A stretch of DNA of 64,000 bases, from NCBI RefSeq assembly GCF_947258355.1, contig NZ_CAMYIC010000057.1, positions 62,001 through 126,000 of the forward strand, read 5' to 3'. Positions within the stretch are counted from its first letter, which is position 1; each line of letters starts with the position of its first letter. The notes beneath the pieces were generated by a model. That model was not told where the DNA came from. It was given only the letters and a program-made list of their open reading frames with translations, and searched no databases. The position numbers were made by a program, and so were the translations under genes. The DNA comes from an uncultured Allomuricauda sp. GTDB taxonomy: Bacteria > Bacteroidota > Bacteroidia > Flavobacteriales > Flavobacteriaceae. Shown here in pieces: positions 27,934 through 36,580 of this stretch.

Positions 27934-29838
27934 TTAGTATAAAACCCTAAACTTAATGGTGTTCTCTATTTTCTTGAGTGCTTTGATCACTTCTTTGTTA
28001 TACTCTTTGTCCACATCTGTGATCACGTAGCCCACTTCACTATCCGTTGATAGGAACTGACCGGTAATATTTAAACTATATTGGGCCAACACTTCATTGA
28101 TTTTTGCCATTATTCCTGGAACATTTTTGTGAATGTGCAAAAATCGGTGTGCCTTGTTCTGTTTGGGCAACCTTATGTTAGGGAAGTTCACTGCGTCCAC
28201 TGTATTCCCAGAGTTGATATAATCCATGATTTTGTTTGGCACAAAATCGGCAATGTCCCTTTGTGCTTCTTCCGTACTACCGCCAATATGAGGAGTCAAG
28301 ATTACGTTGGACAATCCTTGCAGCGGTGTTTCGAACGCTCCATTGCTCCTTGGCTCCCAAGGATAAACGTCTATGGCCGCCCCACCTAATTTTCCGTTTT
28401 TAAGAGCATCTGCCAAGGCATCAATATCAACAACAAACCCTCTGGATAGGTTAATGAGCTTGGCCCCATCCTTCATTTGGTTTATTTCGCGCTCCCCGAT
28501 AAAATTTTTGTTGGCTTTGTTGTCGTCCACGTGCAGCGTAACCACATCGGAAACATTGAGCAAGTCTTCCAAGGTGTCACATTTTACCGCATTACCAAGT
28601 GCCAATTGGTCATTCACATCATAATAATATACTTTCATCCCCATGGCTTCGGCCAAAACCGACATTTGTTTACCGATATTACCATAACCTACGATACCCA
28701 AATTTTTGCCTCTTACTTCTTGTGAACCAATGGCTGTTTTGTTCCATTCACCGTTGTGAATCTCCGTACTGCGTGGAAAAATACTCCGCATGAGCATAAT
28801 GGTCTGTCCAATGGCGAGTTCCACTACAGAACGGGTATTACTATATGGAGCGTTAAAGACCACTACCCCTTTCTTTTTACTGTAATCGAGGTCTATCTGG
28901 GTTGTACCGATGCAGAATGCACCTACTACCAATAATTTATCGGCGGCATCCAATACTTTTTGGGTAACCTGGGTCTTCGATCTGATCCCCAGAACATGAA
29001 CACCTTTAATACGTTCAATTAGGTCCTCTTCGGATAGACTAGTTTTAATTAACTCTACTGAAAATCCTTCTTCGGAAAGGTTCTCAAAAGCTGCTGGATG
29101 TACATTTTCCAGTAAAAGGATTTTGATTCTGTTCTTCGGATATGATAGGTTTCTTGGCAAATCGTTCACAAATAAAAATTCATCTAGGTTAGGTGTTACG
29201 TGGTCCGCATTATCTGCGGCCTTTTCACGATGCACATTTTCAGTGTAGGCAAAAAACTTATGGGCAATTCCTGCTTCGCGCATTACATAATCGCTGTAGC
29301 CATCACCAATAACTTGGACTTCGCCTTCCAAATCCAAGTTTTTTAAACATTCTATTTTTCCATTATGGGCTGCCAATACATTGGTTTCATCAAAACCAAT
29401 GATGTTACCGTCATCATCAAACTTGAACGTATTGGCATAAACACGCTCGGAAGGAATATTATATTCCTCAACAATGGGATCGATAAATTCCTTGAATCCA
29501 CATGAAATCACGTAGATATGTTCTGAGAATTCATGAAAAAATTCTTTATTGGCCGCAATGGATTTTGAAATCTTTTGTCTCAGTTCCACTACAAGGTCTT
29601 CCAAATCGTTTTTGTTTGCGCTCAACAAACGAATTCTTCGCTCCAAGGATTCCGTAAATGAAATATCCCCATCGATTCCCAAGTTGGTGATCTTTTGGAT
29701 TTCTGCGACGATTTCATCCCTTTTTGGGTTGCCTTGCAAAGTCATTTCCGCTAAAACATCCAACGCCTCAACGCGTGTGAGGGTACTATCAAAATCGAAC
29801 ACATATTTGCGTCCTGTTTCCACCATGAGCTTTTTCAA
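27934..29838 (-). CDS. serA: Phosphoserine phosphatase-phosphoglycerate dehydrogenase fusion (SerB-SerA)
   Basis: This 634-residue fusion joins the third and first enzymes of serine synthesis. The N-terminal HAD domain (about 1-220) has the SerB motifs: DFDST (15-19, nucleophile Asp15), Lys161 and GDGYSD (178-183). The C-terminal part (about 235-634) is D-3-phosphoglycerate dehydrogenase: NAD motif GYGNIG (384-389), Arg466 in NLSRG, Glu495 in PWEP and His517 in TPHIGG. An ACT domain (about 565-634) suggests serine feedback. The middle enzyme, SerC, is not in the window. A second start at Met5 is possible. Confidence 0.93.
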   Translation of the reverse strand: MKKLMVETGRKYVFDFDSTLTRVEALDVLAEMTLQGNPKRDEIVAEIQKITNLGIDGDISFTESLERRIRLLSANKNDLEDLVVELRQKISKSIAANKEFFHEFSEHIYVISCGFKEFIDPIVEEYNIPSERVYANTFKFDDDGNIIGFDETNVLAAHNGKIECLKNLDLEGEVQVIGDGYSDYVMREAGIAHKFFAYTENVHREKAADNADHVTPNLDEFLFVNDLPRNLSYPKNRIKILLLENVHPAAFENLSEEGFSVELIKTSLSEEDLIERIKGVHVLGIRSKTQVTQKVLDAADKLLVVGAFCIGTTQIDLDYSKKKGVVVFNAPYSNTRSVVELAIGQTIMLMRSIFPRSTEIHNGEWNKTAIGSQEVRGKNLGIVGYGNIGKQMSVLAEAMGMKVYYYDVNDQLALGNAVKCDTLEDLLNVSDVVTLHVDDNKANKNFIGEREINQMKDGAKLINLSRGFVVDIDALADALKNGKLGGAAIDVYPWEPRSNGAFETPLQGLSNVILTPHIGGSTEEAQRDIADFVPNKIMDYINSGNTVDAVNFPNIRLPKQNKAHRFLHIHKNVPGIMAKINEVLAQYSLNITGQFLSTDSEVGYVITDVDKEYNKEVIKALKKIENTIKFRVLY

Positions 29839-29984
29839 AAAAAATTAAGGCATAAAATTAAACATTAATTCCATCCTTATAATCGGAACTTGTCAAAAAC
29901 CTTACACATTTGTGGATATCTCAAAAATCCGTTACGATTTGTTTTAAATGCCACCCAAAAAAGTGTATTTTTCAACTTTGCTTC

Positions 29985-30437
29985 TTAAAACCAACGCCTT
30001 GTGAGCTTACAATAAATTTTATAATCCTGCCCGAACAGTTCCATCAAGGCATCTTCTTCTGGCTTTATCTGAAAATGGTTCATGTAGGAAACAAAGCCCG
30101 CGGCAATCAATGTATTAAAGGCATTCCCCAATTTTAGACCAAAGGCCAATAAGATCAGTAGAAGCGCCAAATACATGGGATTACGGCTGTAATTGTAGAT
30201 GCCATTGGTCACTAAATGATTGGCTTTTTCAGGCATTAATGGGTCTACGGTCGTTTTTTTATAAAGGAATTGAGCAATTGAAAGAATACCGATTATCGCT
30301 GCCAACACCAATAATATCCAAGTTAAAACATTTCTGCCAAAGAAATCGAACTCACCTACAGGCAAAAACCTATCCAAAACATACATTAATCCCGCAAAAA
30401 CCAGCATTACGATGGCTGGTGGCACTTTTGTTTTCAT
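29985..30437 (-). CDS. ICMT-like membrane methyltransferase
   Basis: The 150-residue integral membrane protein has four hydrophobic segments. The isoprenylcysteine carboxyl methyltransferase/PEMT-like motif is seen at GIYNYSRNPMYLALLL, with the C-terminal EEDALMELFGQDYKIYCK, which form the SAM site of the family. Bacterial members methylate unknown small molecules or lipids. It is divergent from rdgB and in line with, but 146 bases ahead of, the serA fusion. Confidence 0.85.
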   Translation of the reverse strand: MKTKVPPAIVMLVFAGLMYVLDRFLPVGEFDFFGRNVLTWILLVLAAIIGILSIAQFLYKKTTVDPLMPEKANHLVTNGIYNYSRNPMYLALLLILLAFGLKLGNAFNTLIAAGFVSYMNHFQIKPEEDALMELFGQDYKIYCKLTRRWF

Positions 30438-30463
30438 ACAAAAAGTTTAATGCCCGAAATTAC

Positions 30464-30471
30464 TACTTTTG
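30464..30471 (+). promoter_or_regulatory. -7 promoter box of rdgB (TACTTTTG)
   Basis: TACTTTTG matches TAnnTTTG exactly, 25 bases before the rdgB start. No TTG lies at the usual spacing upstream. Confidence 0.5.
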
Positions 30472-30496
30472 ATGCTCAAACAGAACCCTTTTTGAT

Positions 30497-31078
30497 TTGA
30501 AATTAGTTTTTGCCACCCACAACGACCACAAGCTGAAAGAAGTTCAGCAATTACTTCCAAATACAATAAAGTTGCTATCCTTAAAAGACATTGAATGCTT
30601 TGATGAAATCCCGGAAACCGGCACCACATTGGAAGAAAATGCCAGAATAAAAGCGGATTACGTAACCCAAACCTATGGTTTGGATTGTTTTTCCGATGAT
30701 ACGGGCTTACTTGTAGATGCTATGGATGGCGCCCCAGGAGTATACTCTGCCAGGTATGCGGGCGAGCAAAAAAAAGCTTCGGACAACATGGAAAAACTAC
30801 TATCTGAGTTGGAAGGTTCAGCTAATCGCTCGGCACACTTCAAAACCGTAGTGCATTTAAACCTTCAGGGCAGAAGTTTCACTTTTGACGGTATTGTTGA
30901 GGGACAAATTACCACCGAACTGCATGGAGAAGGTGGTTTTGGCTACGACCCCATTTTTAAACCTGACGGATACGAGAAAACCTTTGGGGAACTGCCTCCC
31001 GAGACCAAAAACGCTATTAGTCACCGAGGTAGGGCCATTCAAAAGTTGGTGGCATTCTTAAAAAAGAAGACGACTTAG
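30497..31078 (+). CDS. rdgB: Non-canonical purine NTP pyrophosphatase
   Basis: RdgB/HAM1 hydrolyses ITP, dITP and XTP to keep deaminated purines out of nucleic acids. Signatures are KLVFATHNDHKLKEV at the start, SDDTGLLVDAMDGAPGVYSA, GFGYDPIFKP and SHRGRA. Length 193. The start is a TTG: the family begins MKLVFATHN, the frame closes upstream at a TGA (30470-30472), and no ATG or GTG lies between. The -7 box is upstream of this TTG, which supports it. Confidence 0.96.
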   Translation: MKLVFATHNDHKLKEVQQLLPNTIKLLSLKDIECFDEIPETGTTLEENARIKADYVTQTYGLDCFSDDTGLLVDAMDGAPGVYSARYAGEQKKASDNMEKLLSELEGSANRSAHFKTVVHLNLQGRSFTFDGIVEGQITTELHGEGGFGYDPIFKPDGYEKTFGELPPETKNAISHRGRAIQKLVAFLKKKTT

Positions 31079-31079
31079 C

Positions 31080-31108
31080 TTGCACCGATCAAAATAAGTG
31101 TACCTTTG
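31080..31108 (+). promoter_or_regulatory. Promoter of the DEAD-box helicase gene (TTG-N18-TACCTTTG)
   Basis: TTG at 31080-31082 and TACCTTTG at 31101-31108 are an exact consensus match with 18-base spacing. The helicase ATG is at 31225, so the predicted 5' leader is about 110 bases. Confidence 0.72.
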
Positions 31109-31114
31109 CCGCTT

Positions 31115-31224
31115 TATTAACGCCGCCGGTATGGGCAAGGTGTTGTGATGGGCTTGAACGGGAATTACTAAAAATCGCTCTATACAACACAAACATATTT
31201 GCGATTTAAGGTATTTACACCGCT
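31115..31224 (+). promoter_or_regulatory. Long 5' leader of the DEAD-box helicase with interleaved helices
   Basis: Two perfect 7-bp helices can form: GTGTTGT (31140-31146) with ACAACAC (31184-31190), and AAATCGC (31172-31178) with GCGATTT (31201-31207). Their arms interleave, so they form either a pseudoknot or two alternative folds just before the start codon. Chance pairing cannot be excluded from one sequence. Confidence 0.4.
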
Positions 31225-32985
31225 ATGACAAAATTTGAAGCCTTGGGGTTGGACAAACCCCTATTGGATGCTATTTCCGACCTTGGATTTGAATCCCCCT
31301 CTGAAGTACAAGAAAAATCAATCCCAATTTTATTGGAGCAGGAAACCGATTTGGTTGCCCTCGCACAAACTGGAACAGGTAAAACTGCTGCTTTTGGATT
31401 TCCGATGATTCAAAAAATCCAACAGGATAGCAGAACCACGCAAGGATTGATTCTCTCCCCTACACGGGAGCTTTGCTTGCAGATTACCAACGAATTAAAA
31501 CTCTATTCCAAATACGTGAAGGGACTGAATGTGGTCGCCATTTATGGTGGTGCCAGCATTACCGAACAGGCCCGACAGATAAAAAGAGGGGCGCAAATTG
31601 TTGTGGCCACTCCCGGTCGTATGAAGGACATGATTGGCCGAAACATGGTCGACATTTCCAAAATTGACTACTGCGTATTGGATGAAGCCGATGAAATGTT
31701 GAACATGGGCTTCTACGAAGACATTAAGGACATTTTATCCAATACACCAAAAGAAAAGTTCACTTGGCTATTTTCGGCGACCATGCCCAAGGAAGTGGCA
31801 ACAATTGCCAAAAAGTTCATGCACAAACCCATCGAGATTACCGTTGGGTCCAAAAATGCTGGTGCTTCTACTGTACAGCACGAATATTATGTGGTGGGCG
31901 GACGTGATCGTTACGCGGCCCTAAAACGTTTGGCCGATGCCAACCCTGGCATCTTCTCCGTAGTGTTCTGTAGAACCAAAAGAGATACCCAGCGTGTAGC
32001 CGAAAAACTTATAGAGGATGGTTACAATGCTGGAGCCCTACATGGCGATTTGAGCCAGAACCAAAGGGATTTGGTGATGAACTCCTTCCGTAAAAAGCAG
32101 GTGCAGATGTTAGTGGCTACCGATGTTGCGGCCCGTGGTATCGATGTGGATGATGTAACACACGTAATCAACTACCAGCTGCCTGATGAAATCGAAACCT
32201 ATACCCACCGCAGTGGTCGTACAGGTCGTGCCGGAAAGTCTGGAATTTCCATGGTGATCATAACACGTTCCGAGTTAAGAAAAATAAAGGCCATTGAGAA
32301 AAAGATTCAACAGGAATTCATATCCAAAAAAATTCCAGATGGTATTGAAATCTGTGAGATTCAATTGTATCATTTGGCCAATAAGATCAAAGAAACCAAA
32401 GTCAACAAAGAAATTGACAGCTATTTACCTGCCATCAACGATGTTTTGGAAGGTATCGATCGCGAGGAACTCATCAAAAAGATATTCTCGGTAGAGTTTA
32501 CACAGTTTTACAACTACTACAGTAAAACCAAAGATCTTAATAGTCAAGATTCTGGCAAAGGAGATAAAAAAGGTTCATCCAAAGGAGATATTCCTACCGA
32601 TGGCTCCGTTCGTTACTTCATCAATGTCGGTGAACGTGACGGATACGATTGGATGAGCCTGAAAGATTTCCTTCGTGACACATTGAACTTGGAAAAAGAG
32701 GATATCTACAATGTGGACACAAAGGATTCTTTTTCCTTTTTCAATACTGATGCACAACTTACTGAATTCATCCTTCAAACATTTACGGATTTCAAGGTAG
32801 ATGGACGTTTTGTTAATGTAGAAGTTTCCAAAAACCCAGGTGGCGGCGGCGGAAAAGGAGGCAAAAAACGTCGCGGTCGAAAAGGCGGTGGCGGTGGCCG
32901 AAGAGGTGGCAATAAGTCCTACAAAGGAGGAAAAAAGGGTGGTTACGGCAAAAAAGGAGGCAAGAAAAAACAGGGCTTTTATTAG
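31225..32985 (+). CDS. DEAD-box RNA helicase (DeaD/CsdA-like) with basic glycine-rich tail
   Basis: This ATP-dependent RNA helicase of 586 residues probably helps ribosome assembly or RNA turnover, often in the cold. Motifs are AQTGTGKT (48-55), PTREL, DEAD (153-156), SAT (184-186) and HRSGRTGR (about 330). A DbpA-type RNA-binding fold follows (about 462-530, with GERDGYDWMSLKDFLRDTL), then a tail of about 45 residues made almost only of Gly, Lys and Arg. The tail probably gives non-specific RNA binding. Its long leader suggests post-transcriptional control. Confidence 0.95.
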   Translation: MTKFEALGLDKPLLDAISDLGFESPSEVQEKSIPILLEQETDLVALAQTGTGKTAAFGFPMIQKIQQDSRTTQGLILSPTRELCLQITNELKLYSKYVKGLNVVAIYGGASITEQARQIKRGAQIVVATPGRMKDMIGRNMVDISKIDYCVLDEADEMLNMGFYEDIKDILSNTPKEKFTWLFSATMPKEVATIAKKFMHKPIEITVGSKNAGASTVQHEYYVVGGRDRYAALKRLADANPGIFSVVFCRTKRDTQRVAEKLIEDGYNAGALHGDLSQNQRDLVMNSFRKKQVQMLVATDVAARGIDVDDVTHVINYQLPDEIETYTHRSGRTGRAGKSGISMVIITRSELRKIKAIEKKIQQEFISKKIPDGIEICEIQLYHLANKIKETKVNKEIDSYLPAINDVLEGIDREELIKKIFSVEFTQFYNYYSKTKDLNSQDSGKGDKKGSSKGDIPTDGSVRYFINVGERDGYDWMSLKDFLRDTLNLEKEDIYNVDTKDSFSFFNTDAQLTEFILQTFTDFKVDGRFVNVEVSKNPGGGGGKGGKKRRGRKGGGGGRRGGNKSYKGGKKGGYGKKGGKKKQGFY

Positions 32986-33060
32986 TTAATTCTATATTAA
33001 ATGGTAAGTCTCTCCTATTTATTTTTCTTTGTTTAGTATTTTTATAGCTACAAAGATTGC

Positions 33061-33840
33061 ATGAGAAGATTACTACTTATACTACTGTCCCTTATCCCAT
33101 TGCTTGGTTTTTCACAGGTCGAAGACAATGAAGATCAAGAGGTAATGGATTTTACCGCAACGGTAATCAATGCCCAGACAGAGTTTCCTTTGGAAAGTGT
33201 ACACGTTATAAATCTAAATCAGGTTAAGGGAACCATTACCGATCAAAACGGTAAGTTCACTATTCCTGCAGCGGTTAACGATACGCTTTACTTTTCGTAC
33301 CTGGGGTTTAAAACCCAAAAAATACGGGTTACCAACGATATGTTCCGATTTGGAAATACGGAAATTGCATTGACAGAATTGGCTTATGCACTTGAGGAAG
33401 TAGTAGTAAGACCATATCAACTTACGGGCTATTTGGAAATCGATGTTAAAAACCTACCAGTAAATACCGCTTATCAGTATAGTATTTCTGGACTTAACAC
33501 CAGTTATGAGGCCGGGAACAAAAGTCCAAGTGCAGTTACCAAGGTGCTGGGAGCTATTCTGAACCCTGCCGACCTCTTACGAAATCTTTTTGGAAAAAAA
33601 CCGAGACAGATGCGTAAGCTTCGTCAAATCAAAGAAGATGATAACATTAGGGATTTATTGGCTTCCAAGTTTGACCGGGAAACCCTGACTGAACTCCTCC
33701 AATTGGAAAAAGTGGATATAGAGGACATTCTCAATAATTGCAATTACTCCAAATCTTTTATAAAAACAGCTAACGACCTGCAAATTTTAGATGCTATTTC
33801 CAGCTGTTATGAAGAATATAAAGTACTGAACAGAAACTAA
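33061..33840 (+). CDS. Secreted protein with carboxypeptidase-like regulatory domain
   Basis: The 259-residue product has a signal peptide (LLLILLSLIPLLGFSQ) and a beta-sandwich like the one at the front of TonB receptors (about 30-115: VINAQTEFPLESVHVINLNQ, and DTLYFSYLGFKTQKIRVT). The second half is charged and helical with no domain I recognise. It has no plug or barrel, so it is a stand-alone carrier of this domain, of a kind common in Bacteroidota. Function unknown. Confidence 0.83.
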   Translation: MRRLLLILLSLIPLLGFSQVEDNEDQEVMDFTATVINAQTEFPLESVHVINLNQVKGTITDQNGKFTIPAAVNDTLYFSYLGFKTQKIRVTNDMFRFGNTEIALTELAYALEEVVVRPYQLTGYLEIDVKNLPVNTAYQYSISGLNTSYEAGNKSPSAVTKVLGAILNPADLLRNLFGKKPRQMRKLRQIKEDDNIRDLLASKFDRETLTELLQLEKVDIEDILNNCNYSKSFIKTANDLQILDAISSCYEEYKVLNRN

Positions 33841-33940
33841 TAACCGCCATCTAAATTTAATCTTGGGAAAGTGTTTTTCGGCTATAAATAAATTTTATTT
33901 TTAGGACTGCATTTTATAGCTTTAGACAAAATCCCAATTG

Positions 33941-35623
33941 ATGAAAAAACTACTTGTCGTATTGTCATTGTTACCTCTATTTCTTGGCTGTAAAGAAGTT
34001 AAAAAAAAGCAACAAACTACGCAGGTGGTTAAAGAAGAAGTGCCCAAAAAAGAAGTGCCCTTTGTTTGGGAAGGTGCCAATATTTACTTTCTGCTAACGG
34101 ATCGCTTCAACAACGGCAATCCAGAGAACGATGTCAATTTTGAAAGAACTGAGGAGACTGCTGTTCTTAGAGGTTTTGAAGGTGGCGACATTCAGGGGAT
34201 TACCCAAAAAATAGAAGAAGGTTATTTTACCGACCTTGGCATCAATGCGATTTGGTTCACACCTGTTGTGGAGCAAATCCATGGAGCAACAGATGAAGGT
34301 ACCGGCAAAACATATGGTTATCACGGATATTGGGCAAAGGACTGGACCTCGATAGACCCCAACTTTGGAACACGAAAAGACCTTGAAAAATTAGTAAAAA
34401 CAGCGCACAACAAAGGAATACGTGTTCTTTTGGATGTAGTTTTGAACCATACGGGACCCGTTACCGAAAAAGACCCTGTTTGGCCGGATAGCTGGGTAAG
34501 AACCGGGCCAAAATGTGAGTTTACCACCTATGAGAACACTACTGCCTGCACCTTGGTGGAAAACCTGCCAGATATTCTTACCGAATCCAATGAGGCCGTA
34601 GAATTACCCGACGCCCTTTTGGCTAAATGGAAAGACGAAGGGCGCCTCAGTAAAGAACTCGATGAACTACAACTGTTTTTTGAACGCACCGGTTATCCAA
34701 GGGCACCTCGATATTACGTCATCAAGTGGCTTACCGATTATATCAATGATTTAGGTGTTGATGGATTCCGTGTGGACACGGTAAAGCACGTGAATGAAAA
34801 TGCTTGGGCCGATTTGCACAAAGAAGCTGAGTATGCCTTTGAAACATGGAAGAAAAAGCATCAAGATAAAATTCTGGATGACAATCCGTTTTATATGGTC
34901 GGGGAAGTTTACAACTACGGTATATCCGGGGGACGTGAATTTAATTTTGGGGACAAAAAAGTGGATTTCTTTGATTATGGATTCAAAAGTCTCATCAATT
35001 TTGAGCTCAAGAATGATGCTGATAAAAGCTACGAGGACATTTTTAAAAAGTATAACAAACTTCTTCAAACCAAACTCAAGGGCAAAAGCGTGCTCAACTA
35101 TTTGACTTCTCACGACGATGGTGCGCCCTACGATAAAGAAAGGTCAAAACCTTATCGCACAGCCAATGTTCTTTTACTTACACCGGGTGCCTCACAAGTT
35201 TATTATGGGGATGAAACATCACGAAGTTTGGTTATTGAAGGTACCCAAGGTGACGCCACGCTACGTTCATTTATGAACTGGGAAGACCTGGACAGCCTGC
35301 CCGAAACACAGAAAATACACAAGCACTGGCAAAAATTGGGTCAGTTCCGAGCCAATCATCCCGCCATAGGTGCAGGTAAGCATAAACGTTTGGCCAAATC
35401 GCCTTATGTATTCTCCAGAACTTATGTCCAAGGTGAATATCGAGATAAAGTTGTGGTTGGGTTGGATCTACCTAAAGGCAAAAAATCCCTTTGGGTAAAA
35501 GGTTTCTTTGGTGATGGCACCAAATTATACGACACCTATTCCGAGACCGAGGTTACTGTTGCCAATGGAAAAGTAATCTTGGAAAATAATTTTGACATCG
35601 CTCTTTTAGAGCTTGTGGAATAG
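33941..35623 (+). CDS. GH13 alpha-amylase family lipoprotein
   Basis: The 560-residue lipoprotein (LFLGC, Cys17) has a Lys/Glu-rich linker and a GH13 catalytic barrel that cleaves alpha-glucan bonds. The four conserved regions are visible: DVVLNH (about 165-170), GFRVDTVKH with the nucleophile Asp at about 279, VGEVYNYG with the acid/base Glu at about 322, and LTSHDDG with the third Asp at about 392. It probably works on the cell surface or in the periplasm. ATG 33941 is preferred over the TTG at 33938. No susC/susD pair is near it. It ends 3 bases from the converging VOC gene. Confidence 0.93.
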   Translation: MKKLLVVLSLLPLFLGCKEVKKKQQTTQVVKEEVPKKEVPFVWEGANIYFLLTDRFNNGNPENDVNFERTEETAVLRGFEGGDIQGITQKIEEGYFTDLGINAIWFTPVVEQIHGATDEGTGKTYGYHGYWAKDWTSIDPNFGTRKDLEKLVKTAHNKGIRVLLDVVLNHTGPVTEKDPVWPDSWVRTGPKCEFTTYENTTACTLVENLPDILTESNEAVELPDALLAKWKDEGRLSKELDELQLFFERTGYPRAPRYYVIKWLTDYINDLGVDGFRVDTVKHVNENAWADLHKEAEYAFETWKKKHQDKILDDNPFYMVGEVYNYGISGGREFNFGDKKVDFFDYGFKSLINFELKNDADKSYEDIFKKYNKLLQTKLKGKSVLNYLTSHDDGAPYDKERSKPYRTANVLLLTPGASQVYYGDETSRSLVIEGTQGDATLRSFMNWEDLDSLPETQKIHKHWQKLGQFRANHPAIGAGKHKRLAKSPYVFSRTYVQGEYRDKVVVGLDLPKGKKSLWVKGFFGDGTKLYDTYSETEVTVANGKVILENNFDIALLELVE

Positions 35624-35626
35624 CAC

Positions 35627-36007
35627 TTACTGTCTGGAGTGCAGTGCAATTCGGTTTCCCTCAGTATCCAAAAACAAGGCCATATAGCCAATTTCCGGGC
35701 TAATTTGGGTTTTAGCCTGCATTATTTTGCCTCCTGCATCTTCAATGCGGCCAAGTTCGTTGTTCACATCCACACTCGAAAAATAAATAAGTACTCCTGC
35801 GGTATCACTGGGTGTGTACCAATCCTTATTTTGAACAAGTGAACCGGATGTACCCTGTTTATCCTGAACCCACGGGAACCATCCCATTTTGGTTCCTCCC
35901 AAATCCTGTAACTGTATTTCAATTTGAAAAACGGTCTCATAAAACGTTTTGGCTCGATCTATATCTCCGACGGGAATCTCAAACCAGCCTACCATGTTGT
36001 ATTCCAT
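35627..36007 (-). CDS. VOC (glyoxalase-like) family protein
   Basis: A 126-residue protein with the paired beta-alpha-beta-beta-beta repeat of the vicinal oxygen chelate fold: NMVGWFEIPVGDIDRAKTFY at the front and IYFSSVDVNNELGRIEDAGG at the second repeat. Metal ligands are not obvious, so activity is open. It follows an SRPBCC gene by 3 bases and probably shares its transcript; the two folds often occur together. Confidence 0.88.
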   Translation of the reverse strand: MEYNMVGWFEIPVGDIDRAKTFYETVFQIEIQLQDLGGTKMGWFPWVQDKQGTSGSLVQNKDWYTPSDTAGVLIYFSSVDVNNELGRIEDAGGKIMQAKTQISPEIGYMALFLDTEGNRIALHSRQ

Positions 36008-36010
36008 AAC

Positions 36011-36538
36011 TTATTGGTTTTCCAAAATTTGTTTTAAACTGGCTAGACCTTCTTCAAAATCCTTACCCACGGCTTTGTCCATGTTCATGAAAAGCATCAT
36101 AATGCTCATAGGAAACTTGTTCTTCCCTGAAAAACCCCAAATTACCTTGGTTACATTAGGCTCCACCTCTTTGGTAAGAATGTAGGCGTCGGAAGTCGAC
36201 TTGAACGGCTTTAAAAACCGGAGTTCGGAATCAATACGCTCACCCTCTACAATATTCATGATTTCTTGTTCCCCTTCCCCTACTTCTTTGTTTCCTTTCC
36301 AACGGCTTATGGCACCAACATCGCCATCGGTGCCACTAAAATCTTTTACCATGTTCGGGTCACGTTTCCCCCATGGGGACCATTCATCCTGTTTTTTTAA
36401 CGACTTGAGATACGCAAAAACAACATCTTTAGGTCGATGGATTTCGATAGAGCGGGAAACATCATAATTTTTCGGGGCAATGGCGGCCAAGAAAAGGATA
36501 AGTACAACCACCGCCAAAACAATATAAAGTACTAGCAT
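36011..36538 (-). CDS. SRPBCC (START-like) family protein
   Basis: The 175-residue protein has an N-terminal transmembrane helix (LVLYIVLAVVVLILFLAAIA) and a START/Bet v1-like ligand-binding domain starting at NYDVSRSIEIHRPKDVVFAY. Members bind hydrophobic ligands; polyketide cyclase labels are often attached without evidence. It lies 3 bases upstream of the VOC gene and is co-transcribed with it. Confidence 0.87.
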   Translation of the reverse strand: MLVLYIVLAVVVLILFLAAIAPKNYDVSRSIEIHRPKDVVFAYLKSLKKQDEWSPWGKRDPNMVKDFSGTDGDVGAISRWKGNKEVGEGEQEIMNIVEGERIDSELRFLKPFKSTSDAYILTKEVEPNVTKVIWGFSGKNKFPMSIMMLFMNMDKAVGKDFEEGLASLKQILENQ

Positions 36539-36580
36539 AACTGTGTAATTGATTGATTAACAGTTAAAAATACAAAAATT

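Noticed and set aside
32841..32982. The Gly/Lys/Arg-rich 3' end of the helicase gene as a repeat insertion
   Set aside because: It stays in frame, uses varied codons and is a common tail of DEAD-box helicases; it is low-complexity protein, not a mobile repeat.
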